Source of the DNA: Nanobdellota archaeon
GTDB lineage: Archaea > Nanobdellota > Nanobdellia > Pacearchaeales > GW2011-AR1
Assembly (NCBI GenBank): GCA_018816205.1
Contig: JAHIWJ010000123.1
Location: 1-7,636 of the forward strand
Reading direction: 5' to 3'
DNA: 7,636 nt
The notes under the pieces are model-generated. The model had not been told where the DNA came from, ran no database searches, and was given only the letters and a program-made list of their open reading frames with translations. This document shows positions 5,957 to 7,636 of this stretch, piece by piece; positions within the stretch are counted from its first letter, which is position 1, and the number at the start of each line of letters is the position of its first letter. Position numbers and translations under genes: made by a program.

Positions 5957-7457
5957 AAAAGCCAACACTCCTTTAGCAATCCTGCTCCTCGTGATAGGAT
6001 TCTTCCTCGTCCTTGGATTCGCCTGGTTCGCCTTCTTGACAAGAAGCGGAGAACTCCAGCTCTACATCGACAGCAACCATCTCCTGGAGAGCATGTACGC
6101 AAAAGAATCCCAAATTAACATCTACATAAATTCCCTCGTACAAATCTCCGCAAAAGACGCCGCCGCCAGCACAGAAAAAGAAAAAGCCTTCGTAACAAGA
6201 TTCAGACAAGAGCTAGAAAAGAGCAAAATCCAAGGCAAATATTTTATGCCTCAATTAGAATATATCGACCAACAACTCTCCGAAGACAACGTCAAAATAC
6301 AGAACGACATTCTTTCAATACCTTTCAAAATAAAAATCGACGGTGCCATCAAAGATGAAAGCTATGAAATAATGTCCGCAGAATACATCTACGAAAAAGA
6401 ATTCAGGGCGGAATTGAAAGATAACACACAAACTACCGAGGGTTCTGAGATACAGATTGAAATCGGCGAAACAATCACCTTCGCAAACCATCAAATAACA
6501 TTAAAAGAGATTAGCAGTAGCATGGCAACATTAGAAATCAGAAGCGAGGTTATAACAATTACTCTTAGCGTTGGTCAGACAACAGAGTTTGATCTTAATC
6601 ACGATGGCAAAAACGATATCAAAATAAGATTAATCTCAATTAGTTCAGAAAATAATAAAGCATCTTTTGAAATTCAAGAAATAGTCCCAGGTGCCCAAAT
6701 TATAACTAGTCCACAGGTTTACCACCTGTTTAACTATGCAGAAAAGCAGTATATCCTGATTGGCGAAGAAAAACTAATAAATAACATCGGAGTCTACGTA
6801 AAAGATAACAAAATTTACGACTACACTGAAAGAATTATCGGCGAGATAAATAATGGACAATTAAATGTTTCCGGCACCTCATCAGATACTGAACCAATAT
6901 TAAGATGCCGTCTCGATTTTCTGAATGGGAAATCTCTTAGTGAAATTGAACAAGGATTAACTGCCGACGTCAAATGTGACATTGAGGGAAAACAATATCT
7001 TCCCCCTCCTAACAGAAAACCATTTTTATCAATATTCGGAGATAATGCAAAGTATGAGTATGGAAAAATACTTTATGCTTCAGACCGGCCTTCAAAGGAG
7101 GCAGTTAGTTTTTCATACAACGGACCAATGGGCTTAGGATTCAACGGTGGTTGGAGACAGCAAATTTTTGTAAATTCTAATGGGACAAATCCTTGTGCCA
7201 ACGAGCCCGATTACCCACAAAAGTTTTTAGAGACTGGTGAGAATTATTACTGCAGGTATACTGGTTTAGAAAAAGTAGAAATGTCTCTGTTTGTTACAGG
7301 AGCGTTTGCCAATGCCCCTCAGAACAACCCCTTGGGGATTTGCTGCAATGAAGTGTGTGTTCTTGGGGGAGATGCAAACTGCTGCGCACATCCAAAAGCT
7401 GAAGATTCCTACTGCATAGATTACTTAGCGTCAAATCCTGAAACGCCCTATGCTTAG
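5949..7457 (+). CDS. Large pilin-like protein with putative Ca2+-loop beta domain and Cys-rich C-terminus, 502 aa
   Basis: The start at 5949 gives MHKKANTPLA and a hydrophobic helix at about residues 9-30, the leader type of the neighbours. Residues about 38-157 are helical and charged and look like a pilin-type stalk domain. From about 165 to 247 there are two related beta-rich segments, one with IEIGETITFANHQITL and one with LSVGQTTEFDLNHDGKNDI. DLNHDGKND (215-223) fits the DxNxDGxxD calcium-binding loop of EF-hand and dockerin-like repeats; this layout recalls archaeal surface (S-layer-like) domains. The C-terminal half has Cys at 320, 343, 416, 435, 465, 466, 470, 478, 479 and 489, the last six in a tight CC-x3-C-x7-CC-x9-C cluster. 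Asp/Asn codons end in T in 3 of 15 cases up to codon 161 but 27 of 43 after, so the distal part looks compositionally foreign. It is the last gene of its operon and the best candidate for a filament-tip or adhesive subunit (inference). Confidence 0.82.
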   Translation: MHKKANTPLAILLLVIGFFLVLGFAWFAFLTRSGELQLYIDSNHLLESMYAKESQINIYINSLVQISAKDAAASTEKEKAFVTRFRQELEKSKIQGKYFMPQLEYIDQQLSEDNVKIQNDILSIPFKIKIDGAIKDESYEIMSAEYIYEKEFRAELKDNTQTTEGSEIQIEIGETITFANHQITLKEISSSMATLEIRSEVITITLSVGQTTEFDLNHDGKNDIKIRLISISSENNKASFEIQEIVPGAQIITSPQVYHLFNYAEKQYILIGEEKLINNIGVYVKDNKIYDYTERIIGEINNGQLNVSGTSSDTEPILRCRLDFLNGKSLSEIEQGLTADVKCDIEGKQYLPPPNRKPFLSIFGDNAKYEYGKILYASDRPSKEAVSFSYNGPMGLGFNGGWRQQIFVNSNGTNPCANEPDYPQKFLETGENYYCRYTGLEKVEMSLFVTGAFANAPQNNPLGICCNEVCVLGGDANCCAHPKAEDSYCIDYLASNPETPYA

Positions 7458-7489
7458 CGTTGCAAAAAGCTAGAATGCTCTGCCAAGGG

Positions 7490-7500
7490 TTTTAATTTTT
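7490..7500 (+). terminator. T-rich archaeal-type terminator candidate
   Basis: TTTTAATTTTT begins 33 nt after the stop of the last operon gene. Archaeal RNA polymerase commonly stops at oligo-T stretches without needing a hairpin. Another T5 run follows at 7540-7544, directly after a G-rich tract, and could act as a second site. Confidence 0.45.
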
Positions 7501-7510
7501 GCTGTAATCT

Positions 7511-7539
7511 GGGGCGGGAAGGTGGGCGGCTAGGGTGGG
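7511..7539 (+). other. G-quadruplex-type G-rich tract
   Basis: Five runs of three or more G occur within 29 nt on the plus strand (GGGG, GGG, GGG, GGG, GGG, with loops of 1 to 6 nt), followed directly by TTTTT. This stands out strongly against the C-over-G composition of the plus strand in most of the window. A similar, weaker tract follows the previous transcription unit at 4412-4427. Confidence 0.55.
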
Positions 7540-7541
7540 TT

Positions 7542-7558
7542 TTTCTTCATAGAAGAAA
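7542..7558 (+). repeat. AT-rich hairpin after the G-rich tract
   Basis: TTTCTTC-ATA-GAAGAAA is a perfect 7-bp inverted repeat with a 3-nt loop, immediately downstream of the G-rich tract and T-run. It could be part of an RNA 3' end or a processing site. No function is shown by sequence. Confidence 0.35.
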
Positions 7559-7621
7559 TAATGGGTAAGAATATGAAAAATTAAAACAGTTGCCTTCGGA
7601 CAAAGCAGATTCGAAGAAACA

Positions 7622-7629
7622 TTTATAAA
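7622..7629 (+). promoter_or_regulatory. TATA box of a gene beyond the window
   Basis: TTTATAAA stands in AT-rich sequence preceded by purine-rich GAAACA as a possible BRE. By the 29-nt rule seen at three promoters here, a leaderless plus-strand gene would start at about 7651, 15 nt outside the window. Confidence 0.55.
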
Positions 7630-7636
7630 CAAAAAA

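Larger units (their letters stand above)
7458..7636 (+). other. Gene-free 3' region of the second operon and promoter of the next gene
   Basis: No gene is seen. The region holds a GCAAAAA (7462-7468) / TTTTTGC (7496-7502) inverted repeat with a 27-nt loop, a T-rich stretch, a G-rich tract, an AT-rich hairpin, a CTTCG (7594-7598) / CGAAG (7612-7616) pair and a TATA box at the window end. Confidence 0.55.

Noticed and set aside
1..7636. CRISPR array, insertion sequence, tRNA or rRNA
   Set aside because: No regularly spaced repeats, transposase-like frame, terminal inverted repeats or cloverleaf-type sequence were found on reading both strands.

Overview
The window reads as chromosomal DNA from an archaeon, most likely a small-genome DPANN lineage such as Woesearchaeota or Pacearchaeota. 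The archaeal call rests on what is visible: TATA boxes at a fixed distance from start codons, apparently leaderless first genes, an archaeal-type FlaJ/TadC membrane protein, and many proteins with class III (prepilin) signal peptides. The DPANN placement comes from remembered family resemblance (the Cys-rich and TadC-linked pilin-like proteins). It was not checked by any search and is only moderately certain.

Layout. (1) Positions 1-1108, minus strand: the N-terminal 369 residues of a TadC/FlaJ-type platform protein of a type IV pilus or type II secretion-like machine; the rest lies outside the window. (2) 1109-1241: a divergent promoter region with a TATA box for each direction and a small inverted repeat between them. 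(3) 1242-3346, plus strand: a tight operon of four pilin-like genes (49, 364, 250 and 37 aa) joined by 4-nt ATGA overlaps or a 1-nt gap. (4) 3350-4380: a separate promoter and a 333-aa pilin-like protein with an extra hydrophobic segment near its C-terminus. (5) 4381-4541: a gene-free spacer with a G-rich tract, small palindromes and the next TATA box. (6) 4542-7457: a second tight operon of four pilin-like genes (128, 162, 180 and 502 aa). (7) 7458-7636: a gene-free 3' region with a T-rich stretch, a strong G-rich tract, an AT hairpin and a TATA box pointing at a gene that should start at about 7651, outside the window.

How the genes fit together. All nine plus-strand genes begin with a very short positively charged leader ending in Lys/Arg-Lys/Arg-Gly/Ala, followed directly by a single hydrophobic helix. 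That is the layout of substrates of archaeal prepilin peptidase (PibD/FlaK/EppA type). Next to a TadC/FlaJ platform gene, the simplest inference is a dedicated pilus or pseudopilus. The two tiny proteins could be bare filament or scaffold subunits. The larger ones would be minor pilins carrying disulfide-rich external domains. The four-gene set at the right, ending in a 502-aa protein with a putative Ca2+ loop, could be a tip complex. Neither the ATPase nor the peptidase is in the window. The substrate or surface function cannot be read from the sequence.
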